44,428 nt of DNA, taken from the NCBI GenBank assembly GCA_013288015.1, contig JABDCR010000019.1, positions 106 to 44,533 on the forward strand, read 5' to 3'. Shown in pieces: positions 17,878 to 27,100 of this stretch (its first letter is position 1; every line of letters begins with the position of its first letter). The stretch comes from Bacteroidota bacterium (GTDB lineage: Bacteria > Bacteroidota > Bacteroidia > B-17B0 > Aurantibacillaceae). A program made the position numbers and the translations under genes. Below the pieces are notes generated by a model. The model had not been told where the DNA came from. It worked only from the letters and a program-made list of their open reading frames with translations, and made no database searches.

Positions 17878-18732
17878 TTGAAAACATTAGCCGCTAAAAT
17901 AAAGACCAAAATAATTGCCCCCGATTTTGATTTTAAACAAAGCTCGAAATTACGTGCATGTGTAGAAATATCAACTACAGATATCGTTACGGCTTTATTT
18001 TCTGCGCAAAACGAATTGGTTTATTTGCAGCATTACACCTTTAAATCAAGTGAAAAAATAAACGAAGTTTTTGAACATTTGATTCATACTGAAGTGTTTT
18101 TCTCGCAGGTTTATTTAAATGTATATATCAGCATTTTAAACCCATTATATACTATTGTCCCTGCTTCCTTGTATCAATCTGATAATAACGACAGGTGGCT
18201 TAAATTTAATCATACTGTTACAGATGATGTGATTATTTTACATGATGATGTATATAGTACAGATAGCAAATGCGTTTATGCCGTTAACCAAAAATTAAAG
18301 ATACTAATTGACCAAACTTTTCCTAATAACCACATTAAACATAAAACCACTTGTATAACCGAAAGTCTTGCAGGCTTTGTTTCTAAAAAACATAAAAGCT
18401 GTTTGGTTCATGTGGGCACTGATAGTTTTGATATTGCTTTATATAATAAAAAAATGTTGTTTTTCAACACATTTGAATATCAAAGTACCGAAGATTTTTT
18501 ATACTTCATCTTAGCTTCGTTGGAGCAAAATAAATTATCGGTAGAAGAAACCGAAATTACTCTTGCCGGAGAAATTGAAGCTAATTCTGCCTTATACGAC
18601 ACCTTAAAAGAATATTTCCCTAAATTAAAATTTGCAGTAAATAATAAAACCATTGTGCTTAAAAATGATTTCGAAAAAATTCCAAATCATTTTTACTACT
18701 CACTTTTTAATTTATACCTATGCGCATTATAA
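17878..18732 (+). CDS. DUF3822 family protein
   Basis: A 284-residue cytoplasmic protein of unknown function that matches what I know of DUF3822, a Bacteroidota family usually found just ahead of rsmD and coaD, as here. Segments such as LRACVEISTTDIVTALFSAQ and KSCLVHVGTDSFDIALYN have the strand-turn pattern of actin/hexokinase-like folds, but I see no clear phosphate-binding loop. The start is taken as TTG 17878; no ATG lies near the conserved N-terminus. A weak -7-like TATCTTCG lies at 17846-17853. The last 13 bases overlap rsmD. Confidence 0.8.
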   Translation: MKTLAAKIKTKIIAPDFDFKQSSKLRACVEISTTDIVTALFSAQNELVYLQHYTFKSSEKINEVFEHLIHTEVFFSQVYLNVYISILNPLYTIVPASLYQSDNNDRWLKFNHTVTDDVIILHDDVYSTDSKCVYAVNQKLKILIDQTFPNNHIKHKTTCITESLAGFVSKKHKSCLVHVGTDSFDIALYNKKMLFFNTFEYQSTEDFLYFILASLEQNKLSVEETEITLAGEIEANSALYDTLKEYFPKLKFAVNNKTIVLKNDFEKIPNHFYYSLFNLYLCAL

Positions 18733-19259
18733 GCGGTACTTTAGGAGGGAGGGTGTTACATCCGCCAAAAGGCTTACCCGTTAGACCCACTACCGATTTC
18801 GCTAAAACAGCCCTATTTAATATTTTAGCTAGTAGATTAGATTTAGAGGAATCTAGTGTGCTTGATTTATGCTGTGGCACAGGTAGCATTAGCTTTGAGT
18901 GTGCATCGCGTGGAGCTAAAAAAATAACAGCTGTAGATGCTCATTTTAACTGTGCCAAGTTTGTAAACGATACGGCAAAAACTATGGGCATGTCTAATTT
19001 ACAAGCTTTTAAAGCCGATATTTTTAAGTTTATTGAAAAAGAAACCTATGTTTATGATTTAATATTTGTTGATCCCCCTTATGAAGCTGCTTGGATTTCA
19101 CAAATAAGTGATGCCATTTTTCAACACAAAATCTTATCTTTAAATGGTATTTTAATTGTAGAACATGGCAGTAAAACCGATTTTTCATCAAATAAGGGTT
19201 TTGTAGAGAAAAGAAAATACGGTAATGTAAACTTTAGTATTTTTAAACATCATGAGTAA
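18720..19259 (+). CDS. rsmD: 16S rRNA (guanine(966)-N2)-methyltransferase
   Basis: RsmD methylates G966 of 16S rRNA in the assembling 30S subunit using S-adenosylmethionine. The 179-residue protein opens with the family signature MRIISGTLGGRVL and PVRPTTDFAKTALFNIL. The SAM-binding motif is VLDLCCGTGSISFECASRGA, and the catalytic DPPY is at residues 118-121. It overlaps DUF3822 upstream by 13 bases and coaD downstream by eight bases, so the three are one transcript. Confidence 0.94.
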   Translation: MRIISGTLGGRVLHPPKGLPVRPTTDFAKTALFNILASRLDLEESSVLDLCCGTGSISFECASRGAKKITAVDAHFNCAKFVNDTAKTMGMSNLQAFKADIFKFIEKETYVYDLIFVDPPYEAAWISQISDAIFQHKILSLNGILIVEHGSKTDFSSNKGFVEKRKYGNVNFSIFKHHE

Positions 19260-19728
19260 CAATAATCAAAAACGCATAGCTGTATTTCCGGGTTCGTTCG
19301 ACCCATTTACCATTGGTCACGAAGCCTTAGTTCGTCGTACCATTGGCTTATTCGATGAAATCATCATAGCCCTTGGCACAAATAGCAATAAGCATTATAT
19401 GTTTTCCATTGAGCAGCGTATGAAGTGGATACAAGATGTTTTTGCAGATATGCCTAACGTATCAGTTAAAAGCTTTAGCGGCTTAACTATTGATTTTTGT
19501 AAGCAAAATAATGCTCCCTATATTATTCGTGGTGTGCGCACCAGTACTGATTTTGAATTCGAAAAAGCCATTGCTCAAATGAATCGTGCGCTTTCAAATA
19601 TTGAAACTATTTTTATAATGCCTTTACCTGAGCACTCGGCCATAAACTCAACTATTATAAGAGACATTATTAGAAATAATGGTGATGCCTCGATGTTTCT
19701 TCCTAAGGGAATTACTTTTAACAAGTAA
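19252..19728 (+). CDS. coaD: Phosphopantetheine adenylyltransferase
   Basis: CoaD transfers AMP from ATP to 4'-phosphopantetheine, the penultimate step of coenzyme A synthesis. The 158-residue protein has the nucleotidyltransferase signature PGSFDPFTIGH, then IIRGVRTSTDFEFE, MPLPEHSAINSTIIRDI and the usual length. Its start overlaps the rsmD stop by eight bases. The stop abuts the stop of the opposite-strand PorP/SprF gene with no base between and no terminator hairpin, so read-through antisense transcription is likely. Confidence 0.96.
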   Translation: MSNNNQKRIAVFPGSFDPFTIGHEALVRRTIGLFDEIIIALGTNSNKHYMFSIEQRMKWIQDVFADMPNVSVKSFSGLTIDFCKQNNAPYIIRGVRTSTDFEFEKAIAQMNRALSNIETIFIMPLPEHSAINSTIIRDIIRNNGDASMFLPKGITFNK

Positions 19729-20724
19729 TTATTTAGGTTGCTCTACAAGTGTAGCTGGGGCTGGCTCAGTACTTGCTGGTGCAAGTGTTTCGGTGGTAGA
19801 AATAACTTCTTTTGGCTCTTCATTTCCTTTTTTGCAACGAATTTTGTAGGTTAAAAACACCTCGTGCGAGCCTGAACTATACGTGCTTATTGAAGATAAA
19901 CTATAATCGTAAGAGTAACCAAATACAAAATTATATTTCATAACACCTACAGATGCTACCGCAACTTCACTTGGACTTTGTGAGCTAGACCCCCTGAAGG
20001 AAACCCCAAGCCAAATTAATTTGTTATAAGTTGCTTTAAAATTTATATCGATTTGTATAGGTGCTCCACCTTCTATGGCTTTAACTAATATAGACGGAGT
20101 TAATACAAACTTTTCTTTCACAGCAAAATCATAACCTCCATAAAGCACATAGTTACGTTTTAATCTTTCAGTAAATAAGGCATCACCAAGTCGTACTTTG
20201 TTTTCAAGTAATTGTGGTACAGAAAGACTTACAAAATACTTTTTACCCCATAAATAAACACCTGCATTCGCATCAGCAATCATGGTTTTACCACTTATGC
20301 GGTTAAACGTGTTGTCATTCTGATTGTCTAAAGTCAATTTATCTTTTTGTAAAGATTGCTGTATAAGCATAGGTGCTATACCAAACGATAATTTAGTACT
20401 CTCATTTAATTTTATGCGATACGAATAAGCAAGTTGCATGGATGTGTTTGAGATTGGACCTGTTGTTACATTAGTAACGGTAAGCCCTAAACCTACGTTT
20501 TTGGTAAGCGCACCATTTATGCTTCCTATTTGCATAGTTGGTGCATTATTAAAACCTACCCATTGCATGCGAGCAGAAAGGGTAACTGGCGCATAATCTT
20601 TTGTCCCTGCTATGGCCGGATTCAACAAAAAATCGTTATAAAGATATTGGCTAAACTCTGGTAATTGCTGAGCAACTGCACCAAGTGTAAAAAGGCTAAG
20701 TGTGAAAAATAAAATACGTTTCAT
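19729..20724 (-). CDS. PorP/SprF family type IX secretion membrane protein
   Basis: A 331-residue outer-membrane protein of the PorP/SprF family. The signal peptide is MKRILFFTLSLFTLGAVAQ and the mature protein opens with the family hallmark LPEFSQYLYNDFLLNPAIAG. The rest is a beta-barrel-like alternation ending at YKIRCKKG, with an unusual Pro/Thr/Ala/Glu-rich tail (about the last 30 residues). These proteins help deliver or anchor T9SS type B cargo. It follows the SprB-repeat gene by 23 bases on the same strand, the standard sprB-sprF-like arrangement, so it most likely serves that cargo. Confidence 0.92.
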   Translation of the reverse strand: MKRILFFTLSLFTLGAVAQQLPEFSQYLYNDFLLNPAIAGTKDYAPVTLSARMQWVGFNNAPTMQIGSINGALTKNVGLGLTVTNVTTGPISNTSMQLAYSYRIKLNESTKLSFGIAPMLIQQSLQKDKLTLDNQNDNTFNRISGKTMIADANAGVYLWGKKYFVSLSVPQLLENKVRLGDALFTERLKRNYVLYGGYDFAVKEKFVLTPSILVKAIEGGAPIQIDINFKATYNKLIWLGVSFRGSSSQSPSEVAVASVGVMKYNFVFGYSYDYSLSSISTYSSGSHEVFLTYKIRCKKGNEEPKEVISTTETLAPASTEPAPATLVEQPK

Positions 20725-20747
20725 CTGTAATAATTTAAAAATTTAAT

Positions 20748-22523
20748 TTATCTAATAATGGTAACAGTACCGGTATATTTATTTGAATTATTATTTAAGT
20801 CAATAATATAATAATAGGCCCCGGCAGGCACAGGTTCTCCATTATATTTACCATCCCAAGGTGTTTCGTACCCGGTAGATTTAAATACTAAAGACCCCCA
20901 CTGATTAAATATTTCTACTTTACAACTTGTATACTCGCTTAAACTACGAATTACCCAAACGTCATTTACCCCATCTCCATCAGGTGTAAAGGCGCTTGGT
21001 ATATTTAAACAATCTAAATCTTTACTAAAGCCTTCAACCACACCTGTTGCAGTTACCTGTCTGCCAAACTTATCGGTAATAGTTAAATCATAATTCCCGG
21101 GAGCGAGATTATTAATTGTTGTTGTTGTATCTCCATTACTCCATAAATATTTTACCGGATTACGACCACCTGTTTCACTGGCACTTAAAGCACCATTTTT
21201 TGCCATTGGGCAGGTAGGTGTTGTAGTAAAGCTCACCAATATTAAACAACTTGAATCAGTTAAAGCCTTAACAGAATCAACTCCCATTCCGGTTCTGCCA
21301 AATTTATCTGTCACAGTAACACTATATACTCCGGGTGCTAAATTATTTATACTGCTTGTAGTATCTCCATTACTCCATAAATATTTTAAAGGAGTTTTAC
21401 CGTTGGTAACATTAGCAGTTAATGAGCCTTCGTTTATCATTGGACAAGTATTTTGTGATGTAAAATTTACCAACACCAAACAGCTAGAATCATTTATCAA
21501 TTTTACCGAATCTACTGCATGAACAACTCTACCAAACCTATCTGTAATAGTAACGCTATAGGTACCGGGAGCAAGATTGCTAATAGTACTTGTAGTTTGT
21601 CCATTACTCCATAAATAACTAATAGGGTATCTGGCACCTGTAACATTAGCCGTTAAAGAACCCTCGTTAACTATCGGACAAGTGCCTTGCTCAATAAAAC
21701 TAACAGTTGGAGTTATCATTAAACTATCACGCCAGTTAACACGAGCAATAGTAATGTTGTTTCCACCGGCGGCAGTTGCATCAATTTCTAATAACGGAAT
21801 TTTACTTCCTACACCAAACCACTTATACTCATAAGCAATGGCACGTGGAATGGCAAATCCGGCATGTATCGTATCAAGATAAATAGTATCTGTAATAGTA
21901 AGCGTAGATTTTATGCGTAATGTATTAAATGTGCCATATGGGGTTATTAAGGTACCCCAACCATCTACTTGGTTTACCCTTTTTTGTCTTTTTCCATAAT
22001 AAAATTGATTGGGTAAATTAAGACTAAAAGCAGCGTTTGAAGAATCCTTATTCAAATAATGCATAGGAAAAGCATATACTCTGTCTTGAGCAGAATAAAA
22101 TTCCGGTATAGCTGTAGTTGCTTCAGTTAAACCTGCGCCTACCATATTATAGGATGTGGCCGAATTTTTAAAAAAATCGTATGCGTTTGTTGGAGGTGCT
22201 CCTCCTCCAATTAAAGACCAAGGAAGCGCATCGGGTGTATAATTGCGAGTTCCGTAAGAACTATTAAGAAAATAAGGATAAGGAGTAGAAATAGATGAAA
22301 CAAAACTAACATGGCGTTGTGAGTCGGGAATAAGCATGCTATAATCCCAAAGGTAGTTTGCACCCGTTGCCGTAGGCTGAAAATTTGTTAACGAAGTTTT
22401 TACACTTATTAAAATATTATCGTTCAAAACGGGCATATCTGCACTGGTAATGGTAATTTGTGCCGATATACGATGCAAACCAAAAAAAAACACAGACGCA
22501 AGGAGTAATTTTTTTACTTTCAT
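20748..22523 (-). CDS. SprB-repeat protein with T9SS type B sorting domain
   Basis: A 591-residue secreted surface protein. After the signal peptide (MKVKKLLLASVFFFGLHRISAQ) comes a domain of about 250 residues of unknown type (25-270). Three SprB-like repeats of 78 residues follow (275-507), each with CPxxxxGxLxAxxTG, YLWSNGxTT, INNLAPGxYxVTxTDKFGR and a closing SxCL. The C-terminus (508-591) is a type B sorting domain: IPSAFTPDGDGVNDVW, FNQWGSLVF, WDGKYNGEPVPAGAYYYII and a final IIR. It resembles a miniature SprB adhesin. The next gene on the strand is its likely PorP/SprF partner. A -7-like element TTACTTTG (complement of 22557-22564) is one base from consensus. Confidence 0.9.
   Translation of the reverse strand: MKVKKLLLASVFFFGLHRISAQITITSADMPVLNDNILISVKTSLTNFQPTATGANYLWDYSMLIPDSQRHVSFVSSISTPYPYFLNSSYGTRNYTPDALPWSLIGGGAPPTNAYDFFKNSATSYNMVGAGLTEATTAIPEFYSAQDRVYAFPMHYLNKDSSNAAFSLNLPNQFYYGKRQKRVNQVDGWGTLITPYGTFNTLRIKSTLTITDTIYLDTIHAGFAIPRAIAYEYKWFGVGSKIPLLEIDATAAGGNNITIARVNWRDSLMITPTVSFIEQGTCPIVNEGSLTANVTGARYPISYLWSNGQTTSTISNLAPGTYSVTITDRFGRVVHAVDSVKLINDSSCLVLVNFTSQNTCPMINEGSLTANVTNGKTPLKYLWSNGDTTSSINNLAPGVYSVTVTDKFGRTGMGVDSVKALTDSSCLILVSFTTTPTCPMAKNGALSASETGGRNPVKYLWSNGDTTTTINNLAPGNYDLTITDKFGRQVTATGVVEGFSKDLDCLNIPSAFTPDGDGVNDVWVIRSLSEYTSCKVEIFNQWGSLVFKSTGYETPWDGKYNGEPVPAGAYYYIIDLNNNSNKYTGTVTIIR
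21003..21701 (-). repeat. Three tandem SprB-type repeats (about 234 bp each)
   Basis: The DNA encodes three 78-residue units that share YLWSNG, NLAPG and TDxFGR blocks. Conservation is high enough that recombination between units could change repeat number. Confidence 0.85.
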
Positions 22524-22702
22524 TAGTTTTATTTAGATAGGCTAAAATACTAATTACAAAGTAATTGTCATCTTTATTTTTAAGCCTAAAACACTTTACA
22601 AGCTCAAATTTGTTGTTTTTACGTATTTTTTAATGCAAATCCCGCTCTGTGCAGGCAACATAGGTTAATTCACCTATTTTTTTGTGAAAATTTAAAAAAT
22701 AT

Positions 22703-22733
22703 TTGTGTAACCAAATGGTTTCATTTATATTTG
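22703..22733 (+). promoter_or_regulatory. Promoter of the arsR operon
   Basis: TTG (22703-22705), a 20-base spacer and a perfect TATATTTG (22726-22733) fit the Bacteroidota pattern TTG-N17-23-TAnnTTTG. The ATG of the regulator is at 22752. This is the best complete promoter in the window. Confidence 0.75.
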
Positions 22734-22748
22734 TAACCAAATAGTTAC
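22707..22748 (+). promoter_or_regulatory. Double operator for the ArsR-type regulator
   Basis: Two copies of GTAACCAAATNGTT lie 26 bases apart (from 22707 and 22733). Each is a dyad: AACCA-AA-TGGTT (22709-22720), and GTAAC-N6-GTTAC (22733-22748). The first fills the spacer between the -33 and -7 elements; the second lies just after the -7 element, over the expected transcription start. This is where an autorepressor would bind. That ArsR itself binds here is inferred from position and symmetry. Confidence 0.65.
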
Positions 22749-22751
22749 TTA

Positions 22752-23114
22752 ATGGAAATTAGAAGAGATGTTTTTCAGGCCATAGCCGACCCAAACCGCA
22801 GGGCAATTATAAGTCTGTTAGCACAAAATAAACTTACCCTAAATGGGGTGGCAGAACAATTTGATATAAGCAGGCCGGCAATTTCAAAACACATAAAAAT
22901 TCTTACCGAATGCGGTTTAATAACCATTAATAAGCAAGGCAGAGAACGATATTGTGAAGCAAAATTTGAAAAACTAAGCGAGGTATCCGAGTGGGCTGAA
23001 CAGTACCAAAAATTCTGGACAACTAAATTAGATGCTTTAGAAAATTATTTAAAAGAATTACAAGAAAAACCAACCCTTAAAACAAATAAACATGGAAAAA
23101 GAAAAAACAAATGA
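22752..23114 (+). CDS. ArsR/SmtB-family winged-helix regulator
   Basis: A 120-residue DNA-binding protein with the ArsR winged-helix layout: RRDVFQAIADPNRRAIISLL, helix-turn-helix VAEQFDISRPAISKHIKIL, and the wing LITINKQGRERYCEA. No cysteine or His cluster typical of metal sensing is present. This subgroup is regularly paired with SRPBCC (AHSA1-like) genes, as here, and its ligand is generally not a metal. The C-terminus is Lys-rich. The reading frame overlaps the next gene by 23 bases. The two dyads just upstream suggest autoregulation. Confidence 0.92.
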   Translation: MEIRRDVFQAIADPNRRAIISLLAQNKLTLNGVAEQFDISRPAISKHIKILTECGLITINKQGRERYCEAKFEKLSEVSEWAEQYQKFWTTKLDALENYLKELQEKPTLKTNKHGKRKNK

Positions 23115-23592
23115 TTTTGTTATTACGCGTGTTTTTAATGCTCCACGCAAATTAATATTTGATGCATTTACCCAACCTAAACATTTAGCACATTGGTGGG
23201 GGCCAAAGGGCATGGCACTTGAAGTTATAAATTTAGACTTACGGTCGGGTGGCATTTTTCATTACGGAATGAAATCACCCGAAGGACATGAAATGTTTGG
23301 CATTTTTAAATACATAGAAATTGTATCGCCCGAAAAAATAGTGTTTATTAATGCTTTTGCCGATAAAGAAGGAAATACAATAAGAGCCCCATTTAATCCG
23401 CTATGGCCTTTGGAGGTTTATAATACTTGGACATTAACCGAAGAAAATGGCAAAACAACTTTAACTCTTAAAGGCGGACCACAGAATGCCAGCGATGAAG
23501 AGCAAAAAATGTTTGAAGCAGGAATGCCATCTATGCAACAAGGTTTTGGTGGAACTTTCGATCAGTTAGAAGCTTATTTAAAAACACTTTAA
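23092..23592 (+). CDS. SRPBCC-domain protein (AHSA1-like), first copy
   Basis: A 166-residue protein with a START/Bet v1-like ligand-binding fold. The opening ITRVFNAPRKLIFDAFTQP, HLAHWWGPKG, and LEVYNTWTLTEENGKTTLTL with the C-terminal helix GFGGTFDQLEAYL are typical of the AHSA1-like (activator of Hsp90 ATPase homologue) group. These proteins bind hydrophobic ligands in a cavity; the ligand is unknown. It overlaps arsR by 23 bases and is followed ten bases later by a second SRPBCC gene. Confidence 0.88.
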   Translation: MEKEKTNDFVITRVFNAPRKLIFDAFTQPKHLAHWWGPKGMALEVINLDLRSGGIFHYGMKSPEGHEMFGIFKYIEIVSPEKIVFINAFADKEGNTIRAPFNPLWPLEVYNTWTLTEENGKTTLTLKGGPQNASDEEQKMFEAGMPSMQQGFGGTFDQLEAYLKTL

Positions 23593-23602
23593 TATAAATG
23601 AT

Positions 23603-24034
23603 ATGAGTCACAAACCATTTACAATAGAAAGAACCTTTAATGCACCTATAGCATTAGTATGGAAAGCCCTTACCAATAAAGAGGATATGAAGCAATGGTA
23701 TTTTGACCTTAAAGAGTTTAAACCCGAAAAAGGCTTTAAATTTCAATTTGTAGGAACCGGAAAAGACGGCACTAAGCATTATGTTCATTTGTGCGAAATA
23801 AAGGAGATAATTAAAGAAAAAAAAATATCGTACAGTTGGTGTTACGAAGGGTTTGAAGGATACTCAGAAGTGACTTTTGAGTTGTTTGAAGTAGGGAATA
23901 AAACAACCTTAAAGCTTACTCATACAGGCATTGAAACATTTCCTGCGCTTCCTGATTTTGCACCTCAAAACTTTGAAGAAGGGTGGACATATATTATCAG
24001 TATAAGTTTAGATAAGTTTTTACACAACAAGTAA
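23603..24034 (+). CDS. SRPBCC-domain protein (AHSA1-like), second copy
   Basis: A 143-residue START-like protein of the same broad family as its upstream neighbour (FTIERTFNAPIALVWKALTN, MKQWYFDLKEFKPEKGF, ISYSWCYEGFEGYSEVTFEL). The two are diverged beyond a recent duplication. It is the last gene of the arsR operon, and a 17-bp terminator stem follows directly. Confidence 0.87.
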   Translation: MSHKPFTIERTFNAPIALVWKALTNKEDMKQWYFDLKEFKPEKGFKFQFVGTGKDGTKHYVHLCEIKEIIKEKKISYSWCYEGFEGYSEVTFELFEVGNKTTLKLTHTGIETFPALPDFAPQNFEEGWTYIISISLDKFLHNK

Positions 24035-24035
24035 A

Positions 24036-24077
24036 AAATAAAAAGGCTTTCAGGAAATCTTGAAAGCCTTTTTATTT
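24036..24077 (+). terminator. Strong terminator after the arsR operon
   Basis: A perfect 17-bp stem (24036-24052 with 24061-24077) around the loop GGAAATCT. The core GGCTTTCA/TGAAAGCC is flanked by an A run and a T run, so it could end transcription in either direction. Confidence 0.93.
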
Positions 24078-24127
24078 GAAAAACTGCAAATCAGAAATAT
24101 TTGTTAAAAAATCAGCATCTTTACCGA

Positions 24128-27100
24128 ATGAAGAAATGGGTGCTGTTACTGTTTATCTCTCAAATTGCTTTGTCGCAAAAAACTTACTTTCAACAACAGG
24201 TAGATTATATTATTAATGTTAAGTTAAACGATGTAAAACACACATTAAGTGCTAACGAAAGCATTATTTATACTAATAACTCACCCGACACATTAAAATT
24301 TATTTATTTCCATTTATGGCCCAATGCCTATAAAGACAATAATACAGCGCTGGCAAAACAATTTCTGAAACAGGGTAGCCGTAGTTTTTATTTTACCAAA
24401 GAGCAGGATAGGGGTTATATAGATAGTCTTGATTTTAAAACAGATAACCAATCGTTAAAAATAGAGTACGATAAAAATAACCCCGATATATGTAAAGTGT
24501 TTTTAAAACAAGCACTTGCTCCAGGAGAAAAAACAACCATTACAACACCCTTTAAAGTAAAAATTCCTTCGGCTACTATTTCGCGTTTAGGGCACGATAA
24601 TCAGGCTTACTACATAACTCAGTGGTATCCTAAACCTGCTGTTTATGATGCAAGCGGATGGAACCAAATGCCTTATTTAGACCAAGGAGAGTTTTACGCT
24701 GAATTTGGAAGTTTTGATGTAAGCATTACACTACCTAAAAACTATGTGCTAGCTGCAACAGGTGATAGATATGATAATGAAGAAGAGGAAAAGTTTTTGC
24801 AGCAAAAAATTATAGCTACCGAACAGAAAATTAAAATGCTTGATTCTGCTTTATTTAAAAGAGATCTGTCATTTCCACTTTCTGATACGGCATTAAAAAC
24901 GGTGCGTTTTAAACAAAGTAATGTACACGATTTTGCCTGGTTTGCCGATAAACGTTACAATGTATTACGCGGCGAATTAGTTTTACCTCATACTAAAACC
25001 AGTGTAAGTACATGGGCATTTTTTACCGATACGGATATTGATTTATGGAGAAATGCTATTGAATATATAAGCGATGCTACTTATTATTATTCGCTTTGGA
25101 ATGGCGATTACGCTTATAACAATGTAACTGCTGTTGATGGCACCATTGCTGCCGGTGGTGGCATGGAGTATCCAAACATAACTATCATAGGAGAAACTTC
25201 TACTGCTTTTGAACTGGATATGCTAATTACCCATGAGGTTGGACATAATTGGTTTTATGGGATGCTGGGTAGCAACGAACGAAAAAATGCTTGGATGGAT
25301 GAGGGCATAAACTCCTTTAACGAACTACGTTATGTAAGAACAAAATATCCTAATGCTACACTGGCAACTATTTTAGGGCGCGATAGTACATTTGGATTAT
25401 TACATGTAAATAAATACAAACAGGCACACTCTTATTATTGGCTTTATGCTATGAGTGCAAAACAGGGCGAAGATCAAGCAGATGCCTTACCTGCCGAAGC
25501 GTTTTCAGAAATGAATTACGGTGCTATTGTCTATAGTAAAACGGCTATACTTTTTAATTATTTAATGGATTACATGGGCGAAAATGATTTTGATATAGCC
25601 ATGCAGTTTTATTTTAACCAATGTAAGTTTAAGCATCCTAAACCAGCCGACTTACGCAAAACTCTTGAATATTTTAGCGAGAAAAATCTGAGCTGGTTTT
25701 TCGATGATTTAATTTCTACCACCAAAAAAATAGATTATAAAGTTACATCCGTGCATAAAGAACCGGACGGTTCTTATTCGGTTAACGTAAAAAATGTGGG
25801 AAGTGTTTTAGGTCCGGTTTCTTTATATGGCTTAAATAAAAAAGATTTGGTTGGCATGGTTTGGTACGATGGTTTTGAGGGTACAAAAACATTTTTATTT
25901 CCACCATCAGATGTTACTTCGTTCAGAATAGATTATAATGAGGCAATGCCCGACATTAATAGAAAAAACAACACGATAAAAACAAACGGGTTATTAAAAA
26001 AAAGAGAGCCATTAAAGCCTGAATTTATTGCTGCTTTAGATAACCCTTATAAAACACAATTGTTTTATTCGCCCATTATGGGTTACAATTTATACAATGG
26101 CTATATGCTTGGTTTAGCTTATTATAACCATGTTTTATTCGAGAAAAAAGTTGAAACAGAGCTAGCTCCTATGTATGCTTTTGGTAATAAAAATGTTACC
26201 GGTATGGCCAATGTAAAACTTAATATACATCCTAAAGGCATTTTTAGTACCATAAATATTGGTGTAAAAACACAGCGTTTTGCTTATGAACAAAATGTGT
26301 TTACTAATAACTACAACAAACTGGCTCCATACATAAATTTAGATTTTAAAAAGAAGTACGCCACCTCTCTTTTCCAACACAGACTTACTTATCGCTATGT
26401 TTATATTCAAAAGCAAATTACCGGATATGATGCAGATGCACTTAACGGAGGATATAATGCCATGCAACAAAATTTCAGTTATGGAGTACACGATTTAATG
26501 TATCAGTTTGCCAGTAGTAATGCCTTGTATCCTACATTCATAAAAGTAAATGGGCAAGCCAATGCCGATATGCAGAAAGTTTCGGTTACCCTTCTTCAAA
26601 AAATATTTGTTAATAAAACCAAGTATTTTGAGATACGTGCGTTTGCAGGAATAATGAATTTACAAAATCAAAGTACACCTATTAGCTACTTCTTTAAATT
26701 AAGTGGCACAAAGGGCGATAATGATTATATGTACGATAATTTATATTTTGGAAGAGCCGAGCAAGGAGGCCTTGCTGCTGCTCAGTTTATTGAAAACGAT
26801 GGAGCGTTTAAAGTGTACACGTATTTAGGGCAAACAAATAACTGGTTAGCTACGCTTAATATAAAAAGCCCTAAAATATTTAAACTGCCATTATTGCTTT
26901 ATGCTGATATTGGAGTATGTGCTACTGACAAGCTATCTCCTCCTAATCAAAGTTTTTTTTATGATGCGGGCATTGATATTGTTATATACCGTGATGTTTT
27001 TGAAATTTTTGTTCCTCTTGGAATAAGTAAAAACATACAAGATCTAAACAATCTTATAGGAACTAAGAATGGTATTTTTCAGCAAATAAGGTTTGTACTT

